64,000 bases of DNA. It comes from Arthrobacter woluwensis (GTDB lineage: Bacteria > Actinomycetota > Actinomycetes > Actinomycetales > Micrococcaceae). The stretch is from assembly GCF_030816155.1 (NCBI RefSeq), contig NZ_JAUSXR010000001.1, forward strand, positions 2,294,001 to 2,358,000. Reading direction: 5' to 3'. The notes beneath the pieces were generated by a model. The model had not been told where the DNA came from. It was given only the letters and a program-made list of their open reading frames with translations, and did not search any database. A program made the translations under genes and the position numbers. Positions 18,754-27,224 of this stretch are shown piece after piece. Positions within the stretch are counted from its first letter, which is position 1. Each line of letters starts with the position of its first letter.

Positions 18754-19887
18754 TCAGCCTGTTGTGCAGTGCGGCAGGGCTGCGAGGTCGCCGCCCTTGG
18801 CGTAGGTCTCCACCGCGGTGCGGGCGTCGGACACGGTGTTCACCTTCACGACCTCCAGCCCGTCCGGGATGTGGCCCACCACTTCGTCGCAGTTGGCTGC
18901 CGGGGCGAGGAAGAGGCCTGCGCCGGCAGAATGGGCGCCGTGCATCTTCTGGGCGATGCCGCCGATCGGTCCCACCTGACCGTCAGGGGTGATGGTGCCG
19001 GTGCCCGCGATGTGCTTGCCACCCGTCAGGTCCCCCGGCGTCAGCGAATCGATGAGACCCAGGGTGAACATCAGGCCGGCGCTCGGGCCGCCCACCTGGT
19101 CCAGCTGATACTGGACCTTGAACGGGAAGTCGAAGGAGAAGACCAGCCCGATGCCCATGAGGTAGCGGCCGTCCTTGTCGTCCTTGACCGGGGCGAAGCG
19201 CACGGTCGGCTTGTCCGCGCCGCGCTGCACCTGGACGGACACCTCGTTGCCGTTCGACGCGGCGAGCGCGTCACGGACGGCGGTCATCGAAGTGGAAGGC
19301 TTCCCGTCGATGCTCAGCAGGACGTCGCCGTCCTTCAGCTTGCCCTCGGCCGGAGAGTTCTGGGTGAAGCCGCCCACCGTGAGCTTCTGCTGGAACGGGA
19401 TCTTCAGCGCGCCCAGCGCCGCCGCGGTGGCGTTCTCCTGGGAGCTGGTCATGGCCTGGGCGTTCTCCTTCTGGTTCTCCTCCTTGGTGACGCCCTTAGG
19501 GAAGATCTGGTCCTCGTCATAGACCGCCTTGGATGGATCGAGGAACGCCTGGATCAGCTCGAAACCCGTCACCTTGCCGCCCGGGCCGCCCGAGACGTAC
19601 ACCGTGGTGAGGTCCAGGTCGCCCTGGGCCGGGAAGCTCTCGTGCCCGGTGATCTGGATGACCTTCTTGTCCTCGACGGTGCCGATCGTGTTGTAGGTCG
19701 GGCCCGGGGATTCGATCACGTACGGCAGCGGCACGAGCGAGCCGATCGCGAGCACCACGAAGAACAGTCCCCAGATCACCGCGCCGATCGGGAAACGACG
19801 ACGGCGGCGCCGGCCGGGCGTGCCCTCCGGCGGGGCCGGCATCGAATAGGGCTGCGCCGGCGGGGTCGCCGGGAACTGCTCGCTCAT
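18754..19887 (-). CDS. PDZ-domain membrane protease, S16 (YlbL-like)
   Basis: Protein of 377 residues. The ATG at 19887, preceded by GGAAGGAAACC, is preferred to one 6 codons earlier. A Pro-rich tail, an RRRRRR patch and one membrane helix (FPIGAVIWGLFFVVLAIGSLV, ~32-52) anchor it with the rest outside. A PDZ domain lies at about 165-235 (GFTQNSPAEGKLKDGDVLLSIDG). The C-terminal Lon-type protease domain has catalytic Ser269 in GGPSAGL and Lys314 in GGIAQKM. Such proteins are extracytoplasmic proteases of unclear substrate. It is divergent from the Zincin_2 gene, as in mycobacteria (Rv3194c/Rv3195). Confidence 0.92.
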   Translation of the reverse strand: MSEQFPATPPAQPYSMPAPPEGTPGRRRRRRFPIGAVIWGLFFVVLAIGSLVPLPYVIESPGPTYNTIGTVEDKKVIQITGHESFPAQGDLDLTTVYVSGGPGGKVTGFELIQAFLDPSKAVYDEDQIFPKGVTKEENQKENAQAMTSSQENATAAALGALKIPFQQKLTVGGFTQNSPAEGKLKDGDVLLSIDGKPSTSMTAVRDALAASNGNEVSVQVQRGADKPTVRFAPVKDDKDGRYLMGIGLVFSFDFPFKVQYQLDQVGGPSAGLMFTLGLIDSLTPGDLTGGKHIAGTGTITPDGQVGPIGGIAQKMHGAHSAGAGLFLAPAANCDEVVGHIPDGLEVVKVNTVSDARTAVETYAKGGDLAALPHCTTG

Positions 19888-20054
19888 GGTTTCCTTCCGG
19901 ATCAACGGTGCTCACTCAAGGGTAGGCGGCGAAACTGAGTGTCCCCGCCGCACGGCCCTGCTTTGCCCTCAGCGAAACCGCCATCAGCACCGGCGACAGG
20001 GGCGCCTGGGCAGGGGTACCGTGAAGGAAAAGGCCCAGGAAAGATCGGTGGACC

Positions 20055-21530
20055 ATGAGCAACGAGCCCAACACGAACAACCCCGGCGAGGATCCCCAGG
20101 ACCAGTTCCAGGAGATGCTGCGGCGACTCATGGGAGGTGCTGCTCCGGAGGGCTTCGACGTCCAGGAGTTCGCCAAGGCCAGTGGTCTGCCGGATGACCC
20201 CCAGTTCCTGGCCTCCATGTTCCAGCAGGTGCAGGCGATGCTCTCATCGAGCTCGGACGGACCCGTGAACTGGAAGCTGGCTCACGACACGGCCCGGAAC
20301 GTCGCGGCGCAGTCCAGCGACCCGACCCCCAGCTCCGCCGAACAGCGCGACGTCGACCAGACCCTCCGTCTGGCGGACATGTGGCTCAACAAGGTCACCG
20401 ACTTCCCGGAGCCGAACATCATCGGCAAGGCCTGGTCCCGCGCCGAGTGGGTCGAGGCCACCATGCCCACCTGGCGCCGCCTGACGGAGCCCGTGGCCAA
20501 CAGCGTCGCCAAGGCCCTCACGGACGCGATGACGCAGAACCTCCCCGAGGAGCTCAAACTCCAGGGCCTCGGCGGCATGATGGGCGGCGCCGGATCGATG
20601 CTGCAGAACATGGGCGGCGCCATCTTCGCGATGCAGCTCGGCCAGGCGATCGGGTCGCTGGCCACCGAAGTGGTGGGTTCCACCGAGATCGGCATTCCGC
20701 TGGCGGACCTCGAGATGGCTCTCCTGCCCACGAACATCGCGGCGTTCGGCGAAGGCCTGGAGATCCCCGCCGAGGACGTCCGGATCTACCTCGGCGTCCG
20801 CGAAGCGGCCCACGCCCGGCTCTTCACCTCCGTGCCATGGCTGCGCGGTTACGTCCTGGGCGCCATCGAGGACTACGCGCGCGGCATCCACATCGACGTC
20901 TCCCGCATCCAGGACCTGGCACAGGACGTGGATCCGTCCAACCCCGAGTCCCTGCAGGCCGCACTACAGGAGGGCGTGTTCATGCCGGAGCGGACCCCCG
21001 CCCAGCAGGCCGCGCTCGACAAGCTGGAGACGGCCCTCGCCTTGATCGAAGGCTGGGTGGACGAAGTGACCACAGAGGCCCTGGAAGGGGTGCTGAACAC
21101 AGCCCCCGCACTGCGCGAGACCGTGCGCCGCCGTCGCGCGACCGGTGGCCCGGCCGAGCACGCGTTCTCCTCGCTCGTGGGCCTGGAACTCCGTCCCCGC
21201 CGCCTCCGTGAGGCCGCCGCCCTGTGGGCCGCGCTGAAGGAGGAACGCGGCACCGAAGGCCGCGACGCCGTGTGGAAGCACCCCGATCTCATCCCGACCA
21301 CCGAGGATCTCAACGACCCCCAGGGCTTCGGCGCCCGCCGTCAGCTGGCCGAGGCCAGCGACGCCGAGGTGGACGACGCGATCGAGAAGCTGCTCTCGGG
21401 CGGCTTCGACGAGCCGGCAGAGGGGTCCGCGGACGAGTCCACCGAGAAGCCGGCAGAGGGGTCGACGGAGGAGTCCACCGAGAAGCCGGCCGATGGGCCG
21501 GCGGACGAGGACGGCAAGCCCGGCGCCTGA
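20055..21530 (+). CDS. Zincin-like (DUF2342/Zincin_2) putative metalloprotease
   Basis: Protein of 491 residues. Residues ~60-410 match the actinobacterial Zincin_2 family: NWKLAHDTARNVAAQ, GSMLQNMGGAIFAMQLGQAIGSLATEVV and the helix YLGVREAAHARLFTSVPWLRG, where the family has EAAH instead of a classical HExxH. Activity has not been shown by anything in the sequence. The last ~45 residues are an acidic repeat (DESTEKPAEGS-type units) that looks disordered. The start is ATG at 20055. It is divergent from the PDZ/S16 protease and convergent with the DUF45 peptidase, with a long hairpin between. Confidence 0.88.
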   Translation: MSNEPNTNNPGEDPQDQFQEMLRRLMGGAAPEGFDVQEFAKASGLPDDPQFLASMFQQVQAMLSSSSDGPVNWKLAHDTARNVAAQSSDPTPSSAEQRDVDQTLRLADMWLNKVTDFPEPNIIGKAWSRAEWVEATMPTWRRLTEPVANSVAKALTDAMTQNLPEELKLQGLGGMMGGAGSMLQNMGGAIFAMQLGQAIGSLATEVVGSTEIGIPLADLEMALLPTNIAAFGEGLEIPAEDVRIYLGVREAAHARLFTSVPWLRGYVLGAIEDYARGIHIDVSRIQDLAQDVDPSNPESLQAALQEGVFMPERTPAQQAALDKLETALALIEGWVDEVTTEALEGVLNTAPALRETVRRRRATGGPAEHAFSSLVGLELRPRRLREAAALWAALKEERGTEGRDAVWKHPDLIPTTEDLNDPQGFGARRQLAEASDAEVDDAIEKLLSGGFDEPAEGSADESTEKPAEGSTEESTEKPADGPADEDGKPGA

Positions 21531-21538
21531 GGCGCTGA

Positions 21539-21605
21539 GATCTTGTGTGCTCAGTTGTTGCGAGTGATCCGCCGGATGACCCACAACAACTGAGCACACA
21601 AGATC
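21539..21605. repeat. GATC-bounded long perfect inverted repeat (22-bp arms)
   Basis: Arms at 21539-21560 and 21584-21605 are perfect reverse complements over 22 bp and both end in GATC. The 23-nt spacer holds a smaller imperfect hairpin (GTGATCC-GCC-GGATGAC). The arms are rich in TTG/TGTG and less GC-rich than the flanking genes. It lies in the convergent gap between the Zincin_2 and DUF45 genes. Architecture matches 4551-4623; arm sequences differ. Confidence 0.75.
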
Positions 21606-21615
21606 AACACCGCCA

Positions 21616-22179
21616 TCAGTCCTCGGTGAGGCCCCGTGACTGTGCGTACGCGACTCCGGAGAGGAACGCCTTCGCCTTCTCCAGATCGGGGTAGGCAGAA
21701 CACAGTTTCCAGAAGTCCGGGCCGTGTCCCGCCACGAGCAGATGCGTCAGCTCGTGCACCAGGACGTAGTCGACCACCCAGTCGGGCATGCCCTGGAGCT
21801 TGTCGGACAACCGGATGGAACGGTCCGCCGGGGTGGCGGATCCCCACCGCGAATTCTGGTTGCTGACCCAGCGCACGCTGCTCGGCCGCGCCTGGCCGCC
21901 CAGGTACCGCTGGGACAGGAGCCGGGCGCGCTCGGCGAGCTCGTCGTCGTTCCGACCGGCTGACTTGCCGGAGGCTTCCCGCGACTGGAGGCGGAGCAGC
22001 ATCTTCTGCACCCATTCGTCCTCCTGGGCGTGCGTGAAGCGCGCCGGGATGGCGACGACGACGGTCCCGCCCTCCCAGAACGCGCTCACGGTCCGCTTGC
22101 GGCGGGCCGAGCGGCGCACTACGACCGGGGTGCCGTCCGGCGCGAACCGGGGCTGCTCCGCTTGACCCGCACGGCTCAT
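21616..22179 (-). CDS. DUF45 (YgjP-like) zinc metallopeptidase family protein
   Basis: Protein of 187 residues. VHELTHLLVAGHGPDFW near residues 140-156 carries the HExxH zinc motif plus the third histidine in GHGPDFW. The preceding WGSATPADRSIRLSDKLQGMPDWVVDYVLVHE block is characteristic of DUF45/YgjP proteins. The N-terminal part (VVVRRSARRKRTVSAFW) also fits. The substrate is unknown. Its start overlaps the stop of uvrD2 by 4 bp, so it belongs to the nudC-uvrD2 transcript. Confidence 0.9.
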   Translation of the reverse strand: MSRAGQAEQPRFAPDGTPVVVRRSARRKRTVSAFWEGGTVVVAIPARFTHAQEDEWVQKMLLRLQSREASGKSAGRNDDELAERARLLSQRYLGGQARPSSVRWVSNQNSRWGSATPADRSIRLSDKLQGMPDWVVDYVLVHELTHLLVAGHGPDFWKLCSAYPDLEKAKAFLSGVAYAQSRGLTED

Positions 22180-24312
22180 TGAGCCGCCACCACCTTCAGC
22201 ACGGCCTCACCGTACTTCTCGAGTTTGCGCTGCCCCACACCGGAGAGGACCGCGAGCGCCTCCATGGTCTCCGGCTTCTCCTCCGCGATCAGCGTGAGGG
22301 TCGCGTCGGTGAAGACCACATAGGCCGGGACGTCCGCCGTGGACGCCTCCGCCTTGCGCCACTCACGCAGCGCCTCGAACAGTTTCTCGTCCAGCGACGG
22401 CGGGCAGTCGACGCAGCGTCCGACCTTCCGCTCCGGGCCGGTGGTGAGCTGCGTGCCACACACCTTGCACTGGGTCGCGACGGCCTTGACGCGGTTCTTG
22501 CGGAGCCGCGTCGCGGATTCGCGCACCGTGCTGCCGTTGCCGCCGGGCCGCAGCGCGTCAAGGAACCGGGACGGCTTCCGATGGGCCCGGCCGCCCGGGG
22601 TGCGAGCAGTGGACCAGGTGAAGCAGAGGTCGGTCCGCGCACGCGTGATGCCCACGTAGAGCAGCCGTCGTTCCTCATCCACGTCCGACGGGGTCTCGGC
22701 GAAGGAGATCGGCATGAGTCCTTCGCTCATGCCCACCAGGAACACGGCGTCCCATTCGAGGCCCTTAGCCGAGTGCAGCGAGGCGAGGGTGACGCCCTGC
22801 ACCGTCGGGGCGTGCTGGGCCGTGGCCCGCTCCTGGAGTTCCGTCACGAAGTCGAGGAGGGAGAACTCCTCCCCGCGGCTGGTCGCCAGATCCTGTGCCA
22901 GGTTGACCAGGGCCGCCAGGGATTCCCAGCGCTCCCGGACGGCGCCGCCGCCCACCGGCGCCTCGGACGTGTAGCCCAGGCTCGACAGGACGTCCGCCAC
23001 GGTCCCGGGAACGGCGGTGCCGCGGGTCGAGTCGGCGCGGGCCGCGGCGCGCAGCTGAAGCATCCCTTCGCGCACTTCGCGGCGCTGGAAGAACCGTTCC
23101 CCTCCGCGGAGCTGATACGGGATGTCCCGGGCGGACAGGGCCTGCTCGAACGCCTCGGACTGTCCATTCGTGCGGAACAGGACGGCGATCTGGGCCGCGG
23201 GAGTGCCGGCCGCGATGAGCGTCGAGATGCGTTCGGCCACGACGGCTGACTCCGCTTCGTCGTCGGGGCACTCGACGAAGACGGGTTCCGCGGCGTGCGG
23301 CCTCTGCGCCACGAGTTCCAGGGGCTTCGCCCAGACCTTGTCGGCCTCCGGCCCACCCGAGGGACGGCTCCGCAGGAGGGTGTTCGCGAGCTTCACCACC
23401 TCCGGCGTGGAACGGTAATCGCGGATCAGGCGCACCACCTGCGCCTGCGGATACGTCTTCGGGAAGTCGAGAAGGTGCCGCGGGGGTCGCGCCCGTGAAG
23501 GAGTAGATGGTCTGGCTGGCATCGCCCACGACGCACAGTTCCTCACGGCCGCCCAGCCACAGCTGGAGGAGCCGTTCCTGGAGCGGGGAGACGTCCTGGT
23601 ACTCGTCCACCACGAAGTGCCGGTACTGGTCGCGCACGGTCGCGGCCACCTTGGGATCCTCTTCCAGGATGCCCACCGTGATGAGCAGGACGTCCTCGAA
23701 GTCGATGATGTTGCGGTCCGTCTTCACCTCTTCGTACGCCTCGAAGATACGCGCGACGGCGGGCAGCTCCAGGCCGCCCGGCTCACCGCGGCCCTGGGCG
23801 CGGGCGAGGTAATTGGCCGGGGTCAGCATGGACACCTTGGCCCACTCGATCTCCGCCGCGATGTCCCGCACCGCGGCCCGGTCCACGGTGAGGCGCAGCC
23901 TGCGGGCCGATTCGGCGATGAGACCGGCCTTGTGGTCCAGGAGCTGCGGGACCGACCCGCCGATCGCCTGGGGCCAGAAATACTGAAGCTGCCGGAGCGC
24001 TGCCGCGTGGAAGGTGCGGGCCTGCACCGCGGGGACGCCGAGGTCCCTCAGCCGGCTGCGCATCTCCGCGGCGGCACGGGCGGTGAACGTCACCGCGAGC
24101 AGACGCTGCGGGGTGTAGACCCCGGAATGGACGCCGTACGCGATGCGATGCGTGATGGCGCGCGTCTTACCGGTCCCGGCGCCTGCCAGGACACACAGCG
24201 GTCCGGTCAGCGTGGTCGCGACCGCTCGCTGTTCCGCATCCAGGCCTCCGAGAATCCGTTCCTCGAGGCTGCTGCCGTTCTCCACGTCCAGGGTGTTTGC
24301 TCCTTCAGTCAC
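22176..24312 (-). pseudogene. uvrD2: UvrD2-type SF1 DNA helicase, interrupted by an apparent frameshift
   Basis: Superfamily 1A 3'-5' helicase. From GTG 24312 the first frame encodes Walker A AGAGTGKTRA, DEYQD and GDASQTIYSFTGAT, then loses homology. The second frame, entered around 23485, resumes with RHLLDFPKTYPQ and carries ASLHSAKGLEWDAVFLVGMSEG, RLLYVGITRART, a four-cysteine motif (CKVCG and CVDCP) and a C-terminal HRDC domain (LTLIAEEKPETMEALAVLSGVGQRKLEKYG). Removing one G from the five-G run at 23482-23486 joins them as a ~711-residue protein, the normal UvrD2 length. Both halves look under selection, so a sequencing error is at least as likely as true inactivation. Confidence 0.9.
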
Positions 24313-24470
24313 TGCGGCACCTGAGGTGCCGGGTCATGCGTCGTGCCAGGTCTTGCATCGGGTCTTGCCGCGGGCCGGCCCGGGGCCCGTGCCCGGTTTT
24401 GCGCCCTTCCGCCGTCAGGCGGCGCCGGGTGAAGCCGGGGTGAAGCGGTGGTGCTGTGCGGCCCGGGCCG

Positions 24471-24502
24471 GTGGTCTGGGCCTGTGGTCTGGGCCTGTGG
24501 TC
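24471..24502. repeat. Short tandem repeat, 13-bp unit x 2.5
   Basis: The unit GTGGTCTGGGCCT occurs at 24471-24483 and 24484-24496, followed by a partial third copy. It lies in the 212-bp gap between nudC and uvrD2, which otherwise shows no gene. Confidence 0.7.
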
Positions 24503-24524
24503 CGGCGGAGCGTGCCCGCCCCGC

Positions 24525-25577
24525 TCAGTTCCGCACGCTCACCGGCTGCGCCGGAGGCTCCAGCACCTCACCGCCATACCAATGTTCGATCAGATTCCTC
24601 GCGATCGACAACCGGCTGGGGATGACGACTGTTCCGGCCAGGACCGCATCCTGCAGTTCCTCACGGGTGAACCAGCGGGCGTGAGTCACCTCGACGCCGT
24701 CCGGCCGGGCATCGCTGCTCCTGGTCCGCGCGGTGAAGCCCAGCATGAGGGAGGCCGGGAAAGGCCACGACTGTGAACCGAGATACTGGACCGCGTCCAC
24801 CTCGACCGCGACCTCCTCCCCCAGCTCACGGACGACCGCCTGCTCAAGCGACTCCCCCGGATCGACGAAGCCGGCCAGCACCGAATGTCCTTTGCCATCG
24901 GCCGGACCACCGCCGCCCAGCAGGATCCGGCCGTCCGGACCCACCACGCTCACGATGATGGCGGGGTCCATCCGCGGGAAGATCTCCACGTTCTCCCGGG
25001 GGCAGCGCCGCACCCAGCCGCTCTGCTCGATCCCGGTCGGAGTTCCGCAGCGCGGGCAGAATCCGTGGCCTTCGTGCCACCCCGCGATCGCCTGCGCCTC
25101 GATGAACAGCTCCGATTCGAGAGGGGAAAGCCACGCACCGCTCTCGCGGTAGCCGCGCCACACCGCTCCTGCGGGAAGTGCGGGACTGTCCGCGGCGAGA
25201 GGTTCGCTCAGCACGAGGGCGACGACGGCGGTCCCAGCCGGCAGCGGACCGTCGCCGGACCCGGTGGCCGGGTCGGCGTCGTCGCGCGTCGGAAGCACGC
25301 GGCCCAGGTGGATCTCCTGGAGGACCTGCACCGGACCCAGACCGTCGACCTCGGTGGAAGAGAGGAAGACGAGCCGCTGCGTGTCCTCCTCGGCCAGAAC
25401 CGGGGTGCTGCGCCGGGCCAGGAGCAGGTACCGAGTGGCGGGGTCTTCGCGAAGTGCCGCCAGAGCTTCCGCCCTCGCTCTCTCACCGGACACACGGTCC
25501 ATGAGAGCCGGAGGCGTCCCGAGAACCGTCGGCGAGAGCAGGCCTGCGGAAGTGGTGGAAAGCCCGGGGGAATGCAT
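24525..25577 (-). CDS. nudC: NAD+ diphosphatase / NADH pyrophosphatase
   Basis: Nudix hydrolase of 350 residues cleaving NAD(H) to NMN(H) and AMP; E. coli NudC also decaps NAD-capped RNA. The Nudix box GFVDPGESLEQAVVRELGEEV lies near residues 238-258, and the NudC-specific SQSWPFPASLM follows. The zinc ribbon has CPRCG and RRCPRENVE, so only three of the four E. coli cysteines are present. It lies directly upstream of uvrD2, as Rv3199c does in M. tuberculosis, and is divergent from the phosphotransferase-like gene. Confidence 0.93.
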   Translation of the reverse strand: MHSPGLSTTSAGLLSPTVLGTPPALMDRVSGERARAEALAALREDPATRYLLLARRSTPVLAEEDTQRLVFLSSTEVDGLGPVQVLQEIHLGRVLPTRDDADPATGSGDGPLPAGTAVVALVLSEPLAADSPALPAGAVWRGYRESGAWLSPLESELFIEAQAIAGWHEGHGFCPRCGTPTGIEQSGWVRRCPRENVEIFPRMDPAIIVSVVGPDGRILLGGGGPADGKGHSVLAGFVDPGESLEQAVVRELGEEVAVEVDAVQYLGSQSWPFPASLMLGFTARTRSSDARPDGVEVTHARWFTREELQDAVLAGTVVIPSRLSIARNLIEHWYGGEVLEPPAQPVSVRN

Positions 25578-25666
25578 GCCTCAACCGTACCCACTGCCTT
25601 CCGGGATTGGCGACTCGCCGCCCGTGCTGGGGACAGTCGGGTGCACACCCCTCTACGGTGGAAGAT

Positions 25667-27184
25667 GTGAAGCGCTCCCCCCTCGAACTGGCGGCCCTGG
25701 CCGCCGCTGCAGTGCCCGGCATCTCCCCCACCGCCGTCCGGGCCGATCTTGACGACCCCGCAGACTTTGACGCCGCCCTGCTCTTCGGCGACGACGAACA
25801 GCGCTGGCGCGTCCGGTCGCCTCGCCACGAAGAAGCCAGTGCCCGGCTCGAGAGCGAATTCGCCATCCTCCGCGCCTTCCCGGCGGGGCTGCGGGCCGAG
25901 CTGCCGTTCCGCATCCCGACCGTGCTCGGCTGCGTCCGACGGGGCCCGCTCAGCACGTTCGTCTACACCCACGTGGCCGGGCAGTCGTTCCCGCTCGAAC
26001 AGCTCGAACGGTCCGGGGATGCCGCGGCAAGAGAGGTCGCCTCGGTCCTGGCCGCCATCCACGCCCTTCCGCAGGACGTCGTGGACCGCGCCGACCTTCC
26101 CCGCTACAGCGCCAACGAGTTCCGGCAGCGCCGCCTGAACGAACTGGATCAGGCCGCCACCAGCGGGAAGATCCCCGCCGAACTCCTGCTGCGCTGGGAG
26201 CACGCCCTGGAGGATGTGACGCTGTGGCGCTTCAACGCCTCGGTGGTGCACGGCGATCTGCACGAGGACAACCTGCTGTTCGACGACGGCAAGGTCACCG
26301 CCGTGACCGGCTGGACCGATCTGCACATCGGCGATCCGGCGGACGACTTCGCCTGGCTCGTCGCCTCCCATGACACCTCCTTCGTGGACGCCGTCCTGCA
26401 CCACTACCGCGACGCGCTGCCCGGCCCGGCCGGGCAGGTCCCGGACCCGCATCTGCTCCGCCGCGCCGCACTCTCCGCGGAGTTCGCGCTGGCGCAGTAC
26501 CTCATGAAGGGCCTGGCCAAGAACGACGCCGCCGTGATCGGCGAGGCGGAGACCATGCTGGCCGATCTCGCCTCGGACATCCGGGCGAGCGAGGCCGCGG
26601 CCCGCGAACTCGAGGAAGCGGAGGAAGCAGCGGCCGAGGCTGACGCTGCCGAGGCCGCCGAGGAGTCCGCGCGTCTGGAGCGGGAGCGGGAAGACGACGG
26701 CTCCGGTGTTGCCCCGGTGACAGGCCAGGGCGCCAAGGTCACCGTGACGTCGATCTCCGGAACCGCCGCAGCGGAGGCCGCGAAGGCCCCCGGCGGTGAA
26801 GCGGAGGACGTCCATGAAGAGACCTCTCCTCGCCTCTCCGTGGTGCCGTCTCCGTCTGAGTCTTCGGCAGATCCGGATGCCGATGGCACTGCGGGCGCCA
26901 GCGAGGGTGACGGAACCGGCGCCGGGACCGTGAACGACAACGGCGATAGCACCAGCATCAGTGCCCACGAGGCCAAGGGCGCCGGCGCCGGTGAGCCCGG
27001 TACTCCCGGGGCCCCGAGCTCCGAACACTCCTCGGAAGCCGAAGCCCCTGCCGGCTCGGAACCGTTGAACGGCGCACCCGCCGAGAACGCACCTTCTCCG
27101 TCGTCCGAGCGCGAGGGAGAAGCTCGCGACGCGCAGGCCGGCGTCGAGACCACGGCCCTGCCGGTCATCAAGCACGAAGGCTGA
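25667..27184 (+). CDS. APH-fold phosphotransferase-like protein with long acidic tail
   Basis: Protein of 505 residues from GTG 25667 (GGTGGAAGAT upstream). Residues 1-310 have the aminoglycoside/macrolide phosphotransferase fold. The catalytic loop is HGDLHEDN with His195, Asp197 and Asn202. The following strand reads VTAVTGWTDLHIGDPADDFAWL; relatives normally have IDW where this has TGW, so the metal-binding Asp (position 215) appears to be Gly. The last ~190 residues are Ala/Glu/Ser/Pro-rich and probably disordered. It could be a kinase of unknown substrate or a pseudo-kinase; resistance should not be assumed. It is convergent with adnB. Confidence 0.8.
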   Translation: MKRSPLELAALAAAAVPGISPTAVRADLDDPADFDAALLFGDDEQRWRVRSPRHEEASARLESEFAILRAFPAGLRAELPFRIPTVLGCVRRGPLSTFVYTHVAGQSFPLEQLERSGDAAAREVASVLAAIHALPQDVVDRADLPRYSANEFRQRRLNELDQAATSGKIPAELLLRWEHALEDVTLWRFNASVVHGDLHEDNLLFDDGKVTAVTGWTDLHIGDPADDFAWLVASHDTSFVDAVLHHYRDALPGPAGQVPDPHLLRRAALSAEFALAQYLMKGLAKNDAAVIGEAETMLADLASDIRASEAAARELEEAEEAAAEADAAEAAEESARLEREREDDGSGVAPVTGQGAKVTVTSISGTAAAEAAKAPGGEAEDVHEETSPRLSVVPSPSESSADPDADGTAGASEGDGTGAGTVNDNGDSTSISAHEAKGAGAGEPGTPGAPSSEHSSEAEAPAGSEPLNGAPAENAPSPSSEREGEARDAQAGVETTALPVIKHEG

Positions 27185-27224
27185 CCGGCAGTCCGCACCA
27201 CGGCCCGCCGGAGGCTCGACGTGC

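Noticed and set aside
22176..24312. Programmed ribosomal frameshifting in uvrD2
   Set aside because: Orthologues known to me are single-frame, and the site lacks a recognisable slippery heptamer plus downstream pseudoknot; a homopolymer indel explains it more simply.
25667..27184. Calling the phosphotransferase-like gene a macrolide or aminoglycoside resistance gene
   Set aside because: A key metal-binding Asp appears to be missing, a long non-family tail is present, and the context is core chromosome.
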